From: Microcoleus vaginatus WJT46-NPBG5
GTDB lineage: Bacteria; Cyanobacteriota; Cyanobacteriia; Cyanobacteriales; Oscillatoriaceae
Length of the DNA stretch: 64,000 nt
Direction of reading: 5' to 3'
Assembly (NCBI GenBank): GCA_019359355.1
Contig: JAHHHM010000001.1
Location: forward strand, 186,001 to 250,000
Part shown: positions 19,387 to 28,052 of the stretch, in pieces
Numbering within the stretch: position 1 is the stretch's first letter
Layout: every line of letters starts with the position of its first letter
Translations under genes and position numbers: made by a program
Notes under the pieces: model-generated
Seen by the model: only the letters and a program-made list of their open reading frames with translations
Database searches by the model: none
Told to the model about the DNA's origin: nothing

Positions 19387-21762
19387 ATGACATCAAGCGA
19401 AACTCTTTGGAATCAGTTTATAACTTATGATAATTTCCTACTTGCATGGCAGCGAACCGTGAATTGTACAAGCCGCATGATTCACGATGAGTTAGGCATG
19501 AAAACATTTGCATATAACCTAGAAGCTAACCTCAAAGATTTAATCCGGCAAGTACAAGCAAAAGATTTCCCTTATACACCTTTAGCAGATCATAAAGTTT
19601 ATGTTCCCAAACCATCAGCAACATTAAGAACTATGTCGCTGATGGCTGTAGCAGATGTCATTGTTTACCAGGCACTCGTTAATGTTATTGCTGATCAAGC
19701 TCACTCTTATCTTGTCACCCATGAAAATCAACACATTTTCGGCAATCTCTATGCGGGATATGGAAAACGTTGGATGCTCCGTCCCTGGAAACAACAATAT
19801 AAAAACTTTGTCAAGTCAATTCAAAAATTATATTATAACGAAAACTCATGGATTGCCTCAACGGATATCGTGTCTTTCTATGACACTATAGACCATGAGC
19901 GTCTATTGTATCTTATATGCCAATACTGTGGCCCTGATAACCAGTTTGAAAGCTTATTTCGCAAATGCCTTTCACAATGGTCGGCACACAAGGCACAGGT
20001 TAAGATGAGCCGTGGAATTCCTCAAGGTAGCAATGCCTCTGATTTTCTAGCGAATTTATTTTTATATGATATCGACAAAATAATGATTTTACATGGCTAT
20101 CATTATGTCCGATATGTAGATGATGTCCGTATTCTTGGAATAGATAAGCGAACTGTTCAGCGGGGGCTTATCCTCTTTGATTTAGAACTCAAACATGCTG
20201 GACTCGTAGCCCAGGTAACAAAGACCAGTATTCATGAAATTGAAGATATTCAGCGTGAAATTACACGCTTGCGTTTCGTTATCACAGACCCCACAGGACA
20301 AGGAGAGTATGCGCTGATCGAGGTGCCGTCTCCTCCCAAAAGTGAACAGGCTGAATCAGCGGCTGGCTATGTAAATAAAACATCTAGTGAGAATACAAGT
20401 TCTCAAACCTGCTTATTAGCTACTAAAGAAGATTTGGAATTTAATATTAATGAGTTTGAGGAAAATGAAGAGACAGAATTGTATTCCTCAAATGGTAATT
20501 TTGAGATTGATAAAAATACCTCTGAAAACCTACAAAAGCAATTGCGTGAAAAATTTTTAGAAGCATTTTCTCTTCTAGATAATCGAGATAGAGGAAAAGA
20601 GGCTGAGTCCAACATTACATTTAGCCTGTACAGGCTAAAACCCCATGAATCGATACGCGAACCATTACTGACTTTACTTTCCAGGCTACCTTGGCGTTCT
20701 GAAGCTTTATGTTCATGTTTGGGGCGCTTCAGAAATGATTCAGTAGTAGTTTTAGGACTGAAAGATTTTATTAATAAACATGATGTATATTCTTGGCATC
20801 GTGCCAATTCACTAGAAGCACTGTATCAGGTAAGTGGAGCTAAAAATGTTGCGTTCATATGTCGAGATTGGCTAGCTGACATTCAACTTGACTGGCACGC
20901 AAGAATGATCGCTGCCAGAATATTGGCAAAGCTTCCAGGTCAACACGCTTATTTTATGGAGTGTTTGCAACGTGAACAGTATACTAGCAACAACGAGCCA
21001 GAAGCAACAGCACTTCTCCGACAGGAATTAGCTTACGGTGCTTTTCAAAAAATTAAATCATACGATAAGCAGTTGGCAATATTTCGCTTAATTTGTCAAG
21101 ATAAAAGTCCTGTTCTTCACAGACTAGCCGTTTATCTTGTTCAAGAATTAAAATGTAGAGTTACTTGGGATGATTTAAAGCCATACTACCAAGGTATGAG
21201 TAATTTGTCAGATTTAGTCAAGGATTTAGGTTTATCACAAGACGCACCGAAACACTGCTTTATCTTCCAAACAATTTCAAATATGTACGGAGTTTCCTTA
21301 TCACAAAGCGATCTTCGTTTATTTTATGGGATGCATTATGACAAAGCTGTGGATCAATTGCGTGAATCTGTGAGTAACTACCATCAATCTCCTAGTGCGT
21401 ATATTAGAACTTTCCATCAATTCGCACACCTCACTCTTATTGCTTTCTATGAATATATTTTTCCGTCAGAATCAGGATTACATGACGGTTATGCAGCTCT
21501 TACTGACCGAAAAGTTTTAACACATACTCTTCCTAATGGCTTGGATACTTGGAAAGAACTTGGATCTATGCGAAATCGTGTCGATCATCCAGTAGATAAA
21601 AAGACTAAATCGCACTCAAAAAAGATTACGGTCGAGGAGGCTGAATTTCTTCTCAAAAGACTCAAAGTTGCTCTTCAAGAAATCTTTAGTTTTTGGTTGA
21701 ATTCATCATCACTCACTCCGACTTCTAAGCTTACTACTTCTGCTATTGTGTCCACACCATAA
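19387..21762 (+). CDS. AbiA-like reverse transcriptase with C-terminal HEPN motif (phage defence)
   Basis: 791-residue protein with an N-terminal reverse transcriptase: palm motif A ASTDIVSFYDTIDHERLL (catalytic Asp160), motif B SRGIPQGSNASDFLANLF, and the catalytic YVDD box at residues 243-246. After about residue 330 comes a low-complexity acidic linker, then a long helical region (about 390-660) that looks like HEAT/alpha-repeats. Near the C terminus is RNRVDH at 729-734, a standard RX4H motif of HEPN RNases. RT plus alpha-repeat plus HEPN is the layout of the abortive-infection protein AbiA. It has no maturase or endonuclease domain, which argues against a group II intron. The gene contains no GCCGGC site, unlike its surroundings, suggesting recent acquisition. 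Confidence 0.82.
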   Translation: MTSSETLWNQFITYDNFLLAWQRTVNCTSRMIHDELGMKTFAYNLEANLKDLIRQVQAKDFPYTPLADHKVYVPKPSATLRTMSLMAVADVIVYQALVNVIADQAHSYLVTHENQHIFGNLYAGYGKRWMLRPWKQQYKNFVKSIQKLYYNENSWIASTDIVSFYDTIDHERLLYLICQYCGPDNQFESLFRKCLSQWSAHKAQVKMSRGIPQGSNASDFLANLFLYDIDKIMILHGYHYVRYVDDVRILGIDKRTVQRGLILFDLELKHAGLVAQVTKTSIHEIEDIQREITRLRFVITDPTGQGEYALIEVPSPPKSEQAESAAGYVNKTSSENTSSQTCLLATKEDLEFNINEFEENEETELYSSNGNFEIDKNTSENLQKQLREKFLEAFSLLDNRDRGKEAESNITFSLYRLKPHESIREPLLTLLSRLPWRSEALCSCLGRFRNDSVVVLGLKDFINKHDVYSWHRANSLEALYQVSGAKNVAFICRDWLADIQLDWHARMIAARILAKLPGQHAYFMECLQREQYTSNNEPEATALLRQELAYGAFQKIKSYDKQLAIFRLICQDKSPVLHRLAVYLVQELKCRVTWDDLKPYYQGMSNLSDLVKDLGLSQDAPKHCFIFQTISNMYGVSLSQSDLRLFYGMHYDKAVDQLRESVSNYHQSPSAYIRTFHQFAHLTLIAFYEYIFPSESGLHDGYAALTDRKVLTHTLPNGLDTWKELGSMRNRVDHPVDKKTKSHSKKITVEEAEFLLKRLKVALQEIFSFWLNSSSLTPTSKLTTSAIVSTP

Positions 21763-21853
21763 TAATGCATAAAAAAACAACTTAAATTATATGTCTTCGA
21801 TTTTAATATGAATTACTGTCTCAGTTAAAGAAGCTAACAAGAGTAAAAAATTG

Positions 21854-22198
21854 ATGTCGGATGAGCTACCTGTCGATCCATTTTTAGCCCAGCTATGTGA
21901 AGGATACACCGAGGCAGAAGTTGGCGAAATAAAGCAGTACATGGCTGAATGGGATGCATCTACCTATATCAGTGTAGCTCAAAGTATTTTAGACCATGCT
22001 TCAAGAAAAGAGTTAGAGCCATTGAGATATATGCGAAAAGCTCATAACTTCAACAAGAAAGGAGCAGTACGGGTTCCAAAAATTGGATATCGTCGGGATG
22101 CTTCCGCAGTCTATCGCAAAGGAAATGAATATTTGATTGTACGACCCGACCGATTTGGTGTTGAAAAAATAGTCACTTATGGAGTTAATGATGACTGA
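21854..22198 (+). CDS. Small protein, possible toxin-like module
   Basis: 114 residues from the ATG at 21854 (a TTG lies immediately before it). The N-terminal half is acidic and helical (LCEGYTEAEVGEIKQYMAEW); the C-terminal half is basic with a beta-rich look: AHNFNKKGAVRVPKIGYRRD, then SAVYRKGNEYLIVRPD and EKIVTYGVND. This ending reminds me of the C-terminal RNase modules of polymorphic toxins, but that is an impression, not a match to a named family. The start lies 91 bp after the RT stop, and the following gene overlaps it by 8 bp, so the two small genes form one unit. The role is unknown. Confidence 0.6.
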   Translation: MSDELPVDPFLAQLCEGYTEAEVGEIKQYMAEWDASTYISVAQSILDHASRKELEPLRYMRKAHNFNKKGAVRVPKIGYRRDASAVYRKGNEYLIVRPDRFGVEKIVTYGVNDD

Positions 22199-22607
22199 AG
22201 CGACGCACATAACTCAAAACACTGAAGTTACAAAAAAATACATTGATCATTTGTTAAAGCAGTTAACCGGGGATTATCAAAATACTAAACAAGAGCGAAA
22301 AGAAATTGCTTCTCTATCTCTAACTGCTGAGGACGAATTTACTATTTTAGAGGAAATCGAACTGCTAACGTCAGATATCCGAGGCTATGCTAGTCAAATT
22401 CAGGCAAGAGGTTGGATTGAAAATGAACAGGAGGCAATTGATCGATTGCAAACGATGCAAGTCTTTGATGTTCCTGCGCTCGCTCAATTCTACTTCACAA
22501 CCGATGGACACTACAGGCAAATGAAAGCGTATATCCGGATGCTGGATTACTTACGCTTGTTGATGCTTGAATATCTACGCTGCTACCAACATTCACAACA
22601 AGAATAA
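22191..22607 (+). CDS. Small helical protein, partner of the preceding gene
   Basis: 138 residues from the ATG at 22191, which has GGAG at 22181-22184 as ribosome site; ATGs at 22179 and 22188 are alternatives. It overlaps the preceding frame by 8 bp, indicating translational coupling. The product is helical and acidic, without membrane segments or cysteine pairs: TKKYIDHLLKQLTGDYQNTK near the start, LTAEDEFTILEEIELLTSDI in the middle, and a leucine-rich end (RMLDYLRLLMLEYLRCY). An acidic partner overlapping a basic small protein is the usual arrangement of toxin and antitoxin or immunity protein. This is inference from layout only; no family was recognised. Confidence 0.65.
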   Translation: MTEATHITQNTEVTKKYIDHLLKQLTGDYQNTKQERKEIASLSLTAEDEFTILEEIELLTSDIRGYASQIQARGWIENEQEAIDRLQTMQVFDVPALAQFYFTTDGHYRQMKAYIRMLDYLRLLMLEYLRCYQHSQQE

Positions 22608-22790
22608 GGACTCAATGCCAGGATTTATCGGCTAGACGTTGCTGTGCGCTTCCACATTGCTGAAGAACTCCATACCAAAGATATCTAACGACATCACCGG
22701 CAACGAAGAAGCCTTAACTTACGAGACATCTTAAGAAGTCATTGCCTTGCAACAGGTGATGTTCACCAACCTTGAGGGAGGGGTGAGATT

Positions 22791-22961
22791 ATGGCTAATT
22801 GTACAAATGCCGATGTCTGCCGCTTTCTAAAGCATTTCTTCGACACCGGCAATCAATTCAAGCTGGGAAAAATCAAGCGTTTTGAAGGAAGTTATGCCAA
22901 AATTTGTCCTTGGTGCAAACATTACCTTAATTCTGCAAAAGGTCTAGCGCTTAAGCGCTAA
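22791..22961 (+). CDS. Small CxxC-containing protein
   Basis: A 56-residue frame with an unusually strong ribosome site (GGGAGGGGTGAG ending three bases before the ATG). The product starts MANCTNADVCRFLKHFF and contains KICPWCKHYL, giving two cysteine pairs that could bind a metal or form a small zinc-ribbon-like fold. No family was recognised. Its stop codon lies in a perfect 16-bp palindrome and it is convergent with pyrE, leaving 13 bp between the ends. It may belong to the accessory island on its left or be an independent small gene. Confidence 0.5.
   Translation: MANCTNADVCRFLKHFFDTGNQFKLGKIKRFEGSYAKICPWCKHYLNSAKGLALKR
22945..22960. repeat. Perfect 16-bp palindrome at converging gene ends
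   Basis: TAGCGCTTAAGCGCTA is perfectly palindromic and includes part of the stop codon of the small CxxC gene. It has no T-run, so it is not a standard terminator. Confidence 0.6.
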
Positions 22962-22974
22962 ACTCAAGTCAAAT

Positions 22975-23568
22975 TTAAGTTTGCAGTTCCTTCCACCGGC
23001 TCTGAATTGCCTCAATGGTAAACACGGCTTCAAATTTTAATCCCGCTTGCTCATAGAGTTCGGCACCGCCTTGCTGCCGGTCTATTAACGAAATCACGGA
23101 ATCCACACGGTAACCGGCATCCCGCAGTCGCTCAACGGCTTTCATTGCCGATGCGCCGGTTGTCACGACATCTTCCAAAACGACAACCTTCGCCCCCTCT
23201 GGTAAAGCCGGCCCTTCAATATAGGCTTTTGTCCCATGTCCCTTCGCTTCTTTCCGGATAATTAAAGCTGGAATAGGTCGGTTTTCATAGGCAGAAACCA
23301 CGCTCACTGCCGATACAATCGGATCAGCCCCCAACGTCAAACCGCCAACGGCTTGCGTATCTGCCGGCAGCATGGACAGCAGCAAACGACCCGTCGCCAA
23401 GGCACCTTCGGCGTGCAGTGTCACGAGTTTACCATTGATGTAATAAGAACTAGGCTGCCCAGAAGACAGGACAAAGTCTCCTTCTTGATAAGCCAGCTCA
23501 CAGAATAAATCCAAAAGTTGCCGGCGCAGCGTTGTTAAATCGGCAGTAGCCACGCAAAGATCGCTCAT
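22975..23568 (-). CDS. pyrE: Orotate phosphoribosyltransferase
   Basis: Converts orotate and PRPP to orotidine-5'-phosphate, the fifth step of de novo pyrimidine synthesis. The PRPP-binding signature VVVLEDVVTTGASAM lies at about residues 129-143, the GLTLGADPIVSAV loop at about 75, and the flexible catalytic-loop lysines in IRKEAKGHGT near residue 103. The 197-residue length is standard. The ATG ending at 23568 begins MSDLCVATADL, a reasonable start. No other pyr gene is nearby, as usual in cyanobacteria. Confidence 0.95.
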   Translation of the reverse strand: MSDLCVATADLTTLRRQLLDLFCELAYQEGDFVLSSGQPSSYYINGKLVTLHAEGALATGRLLLSMLPADTQAVGGLTLGADPIVSAVSVVSAYENRPIPALIIRKEAKGHGTKAYIEGPALPEGAKVVVLEDVVTTGASAMKAVERLRDAGYRVDSVISLIDRQQGGAELYEQAGLKFEAVFTIEAIQSRWKELQT

Positions 23569-23655
23569 TAATCAACACACAACATTAAGTATTCAGCCAT
23601 TTTGCCACGAGATGAGTTTAATATTGAGGAGTGAGAAAAATTGAGGAGGAGCGTT

Positions 23656-24105
23656 ATGGGCGTGCGGCTGCAAAATTGGATAGGGCTGTTGGCGACAATC
23701 TCTTCGCTGAGTGTTGCGGGTGCGATCATTACTGAAGCAATGCCCTCAAATGCTCAAGAAAGCGGACAGACGACTGTTCAAGAAGCATTTATGCGGACTT
23801 TTTATGATAACGATAAACCTTTCTTTCAAAATCGCGGTATCGGGCGTCAAATAGACTTTCTATTTGGTCAAGGTACGCTGTATAGAAACTCTTTTGTGGA
23901 AAACGAAATGAACCGCGATGGCAGAGAAGTTCACAATCTTTATTTAGATGTGTTGAACCAGCAAGTGTCTAGCGATCCGATTATTCGCACCCCAGATCTG
24001 CCGAACCCCTACAATAGTTCGATTTTTTCTCAGCCACCGGCACCGGCTTTTAATAACCGCATACCGGGCAGTGAGTTAAATTTTGAGAGCATTCCCCTGC
24101 GCTAG
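23656..24105 (+). CDS. Exported cyanobacterial protein of unknown function
   Basis: 149 residues from the ATG at 23656, chosen because a perfect AGGAGG (23644-23649) sits six bases before it; an upstream TTG at 23641 is unlikely. The N terminus has a signal peptide (LQNWIGLLATISSLSVAG, cleaved near SNAQE). The mature part has no recognised domain; it contains QEAFMRTFYDNDKPFFQNRG and ends with a Pro/Asn-rich tail. No cysteine is present after the signal. It resembles small periplasmic proteins known only from cyanobacteria. A hairpin that may be a terminator follows at 24131. Confidence 0.75.
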   Translation: MGVRLQNWIGLLATISSLSVAGAIITEAMPSNAQESGQTTVQEAFMRTFYDNDKPFFQNRGIGRQIDFLFGQGTLYRNSFVENEMNRDGREVHNLYLDVLNQQVSSDPIIRTPDLPNPYNSSIFSQPPAPAFNNRIPGSELNFESIPLR

Positions 24106-24130
24106 AACTAAGTTTTAGCAAGACGCGATT

Positions 24131-24184
24131 TCTCACCGGCAGATGATTAACTTTTTATAACAAAAGCTGCCGGCGAGAGATTTT
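24131..24184 (+). terminator. Hairpin, likely terminator
   Basis: TCTCACCGGCAG / CTGCCGGCGAGA (24131-24142, 24167-24178), 12-bp arms with one mismatch, followed by GATTTTCC. It sits between two same-strand genes. The T-run is short, so attenuation or an RNA-stability role is also possible. Confidence 0.5.
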
Positions 24185-24228
24185 CCAAAGCTAGATTGAG
24201 GGAGTCAAAATAGTCCCCAATTAAAATT

Positions 24229-24552
24229 ATGAGTGAATCTGGCTTTGGAGGTGGAGAGTTTCACAGTGTTCCGGGTGATGGACATCAGAAACCGATCATT
24301 CCCCCAGAAGCATTTTATATTCCGCAAGAAGTTCAGCCGGTTTTAAACCGATCAGCTTGTGAACCCAATCAAATTGTTTATCTAAAACAGTATTGTTTTA
24401 CCCCAAATCAGGTATTTCCGCCTGGAGAATACCACGCTTATCAGTTGCCAGATGTGGCATTTGGTATGGGAATGGTGATTCCGCCCACCCAACCGATTCT
24501 CAAAATTGATAAACGAGAAAGAATTGAGAAAGTCATTGATAACGAGCCTTAA
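24229..24552 (+). CDS. Hypothetical protein upstream of bioF
   Basis: 107-residue protein with no signal peptide or membrane segment, rich in proline and glycine: IIPPEAFYIPQEVQPVL, PNQVFPPGEYHAYQLPD and GMVIPPTQPIL. Two cysteines (in RSACEPN and KQYCFTPN) are about 14 residues apart. No family was recognised. bioF begins nine bases after its stop, so the two are probably co-transcribed, but nothing in the sequence links it to biotin synthesis. Confidence 0.65.
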   Translation: MSESGFGGGEFHSVPGDGHQKPIIPPEAFYIPQEVQPVLNRSACEPNQIVYLKQYCFTPNQVFPPGEYHAYQLPDVAFGMGMVIPPTQPILKIDKRERIEKVIDNEP

Positions 24553-24561
24553 ATTGCAAGC

Positions 24562-25725
24562 GTGGCAACCGATCCTTATGCTTGGATAGAACAATCTCTG
24601 GTGACGATTCATCGCGCCGGCTGGTATCGTTCTGTGCAAACAATTGAAAACCGTCCCGGTGCAACTGTTTTGCTAGAAGGGCGTGAGGTAATCAACTTTG
24701 CCGGCAATGATTATCTCGGACTTGCCGGTGATCCGCGCTTAATTCAAGCCGCAATTGATGCTACACAAAAATACGGCACCGGCAGCACCGGCTCTCGATT
24801 AATAACCGGGCATCGGGAATTGCATCGGCAGCTAGAACTTGCAATTGCAGGGCTGAAGCAAACCGAAGACGCCCTTGTTTTCAGTTCCGGCTATCTGGCG
24901 AACTTGGGGGCGATCACCGCCTTAGTTGGCAAACGCGACTTAATTCTGGGCGATCAATACAATCACTCCAGCCTGAAAAATGGGGCGATTTTGAGTGGTG
25001 CAACGGTTTTGGAGTACCGGCACAATGATATTGAAGATTTAAAAAATCAACTCAATCAACACCGGCAACTTCACCGACGCTGCCTGATTCTGACTGACAG
25101 CGTCTTTAGCATGGAAGGGGATATTTGTCAATTACCGCAGCTATTAGAACTGGCTGAAACGTTTAGCTGTATGCTGCTCGTGGATGAAGCGCATGGCACC
25201 GGCGTTTTCGGAACAAGGGGTGCCGGTTGTGTCGAGCATTTTGGCTGCACAGGGCGATCGCTGATTCAAATGGGCACCCTCAGCAAAGCTTTGGGCAGTT
25301 TAGGCGGATATGTTGCCGGTTCTGCTGCTTTGATAGACTTTTTGCGAAATCGCGCACCTAGCTGGATTTATACAACCGGACTTTCGCCGGCAGACACAGC
25401 AGCCGCATTAGAAGCGATTGCTATTGTCCAACAAGAACCGGAACGCCGCAGCCGGTTGTGGCAAAATGTCGCTGATTTGCAACAGTCGCTCAAAGCAGTT
25501 GGGATTGTTCCGCTATTCCAACAGTCTCCGATTGTGTGCGTGCCGGTGAAAGATGCTAAAGAAGCGCTCTCTACTGGAAAATACTTGAAAGAAAGGGGAA
25601 TTTTTGCCGGCACTATTCGCCCTCCCACTGTTCCCACGAGCAGAATCCGGATAACATTAATGGCAACCCATGAGCCAGTACATATTCAACACTTAGTTGC
25701 AGCTCTAACCTGTTTAAAATTGTAG
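24562..25725 (+). CDS. bioF: 8-amino-7-oxononanoate synthase
   Basis: PLP enzyme of the alpha-oxoamine synthase family that condenses pimeloyl thioester with alanine, the first committed step of biotin ring formation. The visible hallmarks are [13 protein letters not shown] near the N terminus, [11 protein letters not shown], the cofactor aspartate in [13 protein letters not shown], and the Schiff-base lysine Lys242 in [12 protein letters not shown]. The 387-residue length is typical. The start is a GTG at 24562, which gives the usual N terminus. Closely related enzymes (KBL, HemA-type) differ in flanking motifs; BioF is the best fit. Confidence 0.9.
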   Translation: MATDPYAWIEQSLVTIHRAGWYRSVQTIENRPGATVLLEGREVINFAGNDYLGLAGDPRLIQAAIDATQKYGTGSTGSRLITGHRELHRQLELAIAGLKQTEDALVFSSGYLANLGAITALVGKRDLILGDQYNHSSLKNGAILSGATVLEYRHNDIEDLKNQLNQHRQLHRRCLILTDSVFSMEGDICQLPQLLELAETFSCMLLVDEAHGTGVFGTRGAGCVEHFGCTGRSLIQMGTLSKALGSLGGYVAGSAALIDFLRNRAPSWIYTTGLSPADTAAALEAIAIVQQEPERRSRLWQNVADLQQSLKAVGIVPLFQQSPIVCVPVKDAKEALSTGKYLKERGIFAGTIRPPTVPTSRIRITLMATHEPVHIQHLVAALTCLKL

Positions 25726-25750
25726 ATTTTGAATTGAAGTTAAATAAAAA

Positions 25751-25784
25751 AAGCCTGTTACTAATTGAAGTAACAAGCTTTTGA
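25751..25784 (+). terminator. Rho-independent terminator after bioF
   Basis: AAGCCTGTTACT / AGTAACAAGCTT (25751-25762 and 25769-25780) pair with one mismatch around a six-base loop, followed by a T-run of four including the stem end. It lies 25 bp after the bioF stop. Confidence 0.7.
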
Positions 25785-25853
25785 CTCGTTTTGAGATTTT
25801 ACGGATTAAGATTGCCTGTTTTTACCAAACTGAAAAGCTAAAAAATTTTGCCT

Positions 25854-26441
25854 TTACTGGGGGCTTTTGGTTTCAGTGTTTTCAGTTTCCTTTTCAACTT
25901 CCTTGTCAGCTTCCGGGGTAGTTGTGTCGGTACTGCTGGCTCCAGGCGTTGTTGTCTCCGTGTCGCTGGCTGCCGGCTCAGATGTTGCTGAGGCAAGGGT
26001 TGCTTTATTGGTAACCGTGTTAACACCCTTGACTTCCTTCGCCAAAGTGTCGATCTGGCTCAACTGATCTTGAGTCTCAACCGTGCCGGTGATTGTGACA
26101 GCACCCTCATCACTAGCAGCAACGGTTAGCTGGCTGGAAGGGAGGTTAGTTTCGAGGGTATTGCGAACTTTACTTTCAATGTCGTCTTCGCTGATATCTT
26201 GCGGGTTTCCAACCGCTTCATTCCGCTGATCCCGGGCTCGTTCGTCTGAGGATATTTGAGCTTGACGGGTTTCGCTTGTCGCGTCTTTTCTCGTCTCACG
26301 AGCGCTTTCTGCATCCGGAGCTATAGTAGCGGTTTCATTCGTGGAATTGGGAGCGTCAGAGCTTGTCTTAGAAGTGTCTTGGCAAGCAGCAGCACCTAGG
26401 ACTAAAGCACCGCTCAGGAGAAATGGAATAAACTTTTTCAT
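25854..26441 (-). CDS. BON-domain lipoprotein (copy 1)
   Basis: 195-residue envelope lipoprotein. A signal peptide ends in the lipobox LGAAAC (lipidated Cys20). After a Ser/Thr/Glu-rich linker comes one BON domain (about residues 83-145: DDIESKVRNTLETNLP, AVTITGTVETQDQLSQID, EVKGVNTVTNKA), a fold that binds phospholipids or other envelope components and appears in OsmY-like stress proteins. The tail is a long Thr/Glu/Ser-rich low-complexity stretch. It is the last of four minus-strand genes in which YflT-like proteins and BON lipoproteins alternate; the copy at 28053-28586 is its paralogue. A role in osmotic or envelope stress is inferred. Confidence 0.85.
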   Translation of the reverse strand: MKKFIPFLLSGALVLGAAACQDTSKTSSDAPNSTNETATIAPDAESARETRKDATSETRQAQISSDERARDQRNEAVGNPQDISEDDIESKVRNTLETNLPSSQLTVAASDEGAVTITGTVETQDQLSQIDTLAKEVKGVNTVTNKATLASATSEPAASDTETTTPGASSTDTTTPEADKEVEKETENTETKSPQ

Positions 26442-26576
26442 TGTGTACTTTTCTTCTTGGAAGTGCCTAAGGCATCTGTGAGTTTAAGAAATTTTACACT
26501 CTATTTCTTTTTATGACAAGTAGTTAATCAAATGATGCAATTTTTGGAAATCAAGCCATCTTTGCTTCCATTAAAA

Positions 26577-26614
26577 TTTGGAGCTTTTAGAATATTAATT
26601 CTAGAAGCTCCAAA
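26577..26614 (-). terminator. Strong hairpin downstream of the double YflT gene
   Basis: TTTGGAGCTTTTAGAAT pairs with ATTCTAGAAGCTCCAAA over 17 bp with one G-T wobble and a four-base loop. It lies about 70 bp beyond the stop of the 26687-27892 gene. On the minus strand it is followed by AAATTTT, so it can serve as a terminator. Confidence 0.65.
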
Positions 26615-26686
26615 TACTCATTTAAAAATTGCCTACTCTATTAGCAACCGCCCGTCAGGCTTAAAATGATGCCGGATTCAAGGCGA

Positions 26687-27892
26687 TCAATGCCCGAGAT
26701 TTTTGGCATCGCGGTCATAAACCGTTTCCGGGAAAGGTACGCCAGGAGCGCCGGTTGTGGCGGAGGTTGCATCATCAGTGCGGGTAGGAGTGGGGGCGTC
26801 GTACACACCCCAGTCCTGAATGCCGCGATGGTTGAGAATTGTGTCAGCGTGGCGAACCTCTTCTTCAGATCCATTCACCATCACCAAATAATCACCGCGC
26901 GCCACCCGATCACCATAAACTTTAGCGCGCTCTTCAGGAATGCCCAAACCAACTAAAGCACCAATCAAACTGCCGGCTGTTGCACCAAGGGCAGTACCGG
27001 CCAAGGTGGTGGCAATCGCAGTGGCTTCAGCACCGGCTAGCATGATCGGCCCAATACCGGGAATTGCTAGGGCACCCAAACCGACTAGCAAGCCAGTAAG
27101 TCCGCCCAGTGCACCGCCTGTCAGTGCGCCGGTTGTTGCGCCTTCGTCAGCCTTATTGCCCACGCGATCCTTCACATCAACGCCGGCGATATCTCCCTCG
27201 CGATCAGCATCTCGTGCGATCACAGAAACTTTATTCATCGCAAAACCAGCATCGCGCAAGTCGTGGAGCGCTCTTTCGGTTTCTGCGCGGCTAGAAAAAA
27301 CACCGACTGCCCGTTGATGCCGGCCAGCACCTCTGCCGGTGCTACCCACGGGTGCGTCATAGATGCCCCAATCTTGAATTCCACCACGGCTGAGGATCGT
27401 TTCTGCCGCATGGATTTGCTCGTCCGTACCTTCTACGAGCACTAAATAATCGCCCCTAGAGACGCGCTCATTGTAGCCTTTAGCACGATCTTCGGGAACT
27501 CCCAACCCGACCAGTGCGCCCACCAGACCGCCGGCAGCAGCACCAATCGCACCCCCTATCAGAGTGTCCCCTAAAATAGAGGCCAAAGCGCCTCCTGCCA
27601 TAATAGGGCCAATTCCCGGAATCGTCAGCGCAGTCAGGCTTCCGATTAAACCGATCAAACCTCCTGTGGCGGCACCGGCTACTGCACCGGCTTTCGCACC
27701 CTCGCCCGCTTCTTTACCCGGACGATCACTCATTCCAACGCCGCCTACGTCCTTGCGTCCGTCACTATCCTGAGCAACAACGGAGACTTTATGCATGGGG
27801 AAGCCCGAAGTTCTCAGTTCATTCAGTGCCGCCTCAGCGTCACGGTAGTGGGAAAACACACCCACAGCACGTTTGTGTTGACCTATTGCCAT
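26687..27892 (-). CDS. Tandem YflT-like / glycine-zipper stress protein
   Basis: 401 residues from the ATG ending at 27892, which follows a GGAGGAAGGAAAA ribosome site; an upstream frame extension lacks one. The protein has two similar halves. Each starts with a YflT/GS17M-type domain (KRAVGVFSHYRDAEAALNEL; HQRAVGVFSSRAETERALHD), then a glycine-zipper membrane-active stretch (GGLIGLIGSLTALTIPGIGP; GGLTGLLVGLGALAIPGIGP), and ends with RGDYLV-VEGTDEQI...ILSRGGIQDWGIYDAP. The zipper segments could insert in membranes. The family is linked to general stress in bacilli; the role here is inferred. The C-terminal tail (ETVYDRDAKNLGH) is unique to this copy. Confidence 0.82.
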   Translation of the reverse strand: MAIGQHKRAVGVFSHYRDAEAALNELRTSGFPMHKVSVVAQDSDGRKDVGGVGMSDRPGKEAGEGAKAGAVAGAATGGLIGLIGSLTALTIPGIGPIMAGGALASILGDTLIGGAIGAAAGGLVGALVGLGVPEDRAKGYNERVSRGDYLVLVEGTDEQIHAAETILSRGGIQDWGIYDAPVGSTGRGAGRHQRAVGVFSSRAETERALHDLRDAGFAMNKVSVIARDADREGDIAGVDVKDRVGNKADEGATTGALTGGALGGLTGLLVGLGALAIPGIGPIMLAGAEATAIATTLAGTALGATAGSLIGALVGLGIPEERAKVYGDRVARGDYLVMVNGSEEEVRHADTILNHRGIQDWGVYDAPTPTRTDDATSATTGAPGVPFPETVYDRDAKNLGH

Positions 27893-28052
27893 TTTTCCTT
27901 CCTCCATTATCTGCAATCTTCGGGGGCAGGCATGACACGGTTTACCAGCCTGTCCCACTTATTTACACACTTTTTGTCTAGCGTATTCATCAGCCGCTAG
28001 GGATAACGTCACTCTCTATCAAGAGATAGATAAGTGATCAGTCAACACAAAA

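Noticed and set aside
19387-21762. Group II intron, retron or diversity-generating retroelement
   Set aside because: There is no maturase X or endonuclease domain, no recognisable msr-msd structure and no template/variable repeat pair nearby; the C-terminal HEPN motif fits an abortive-infection RT better.
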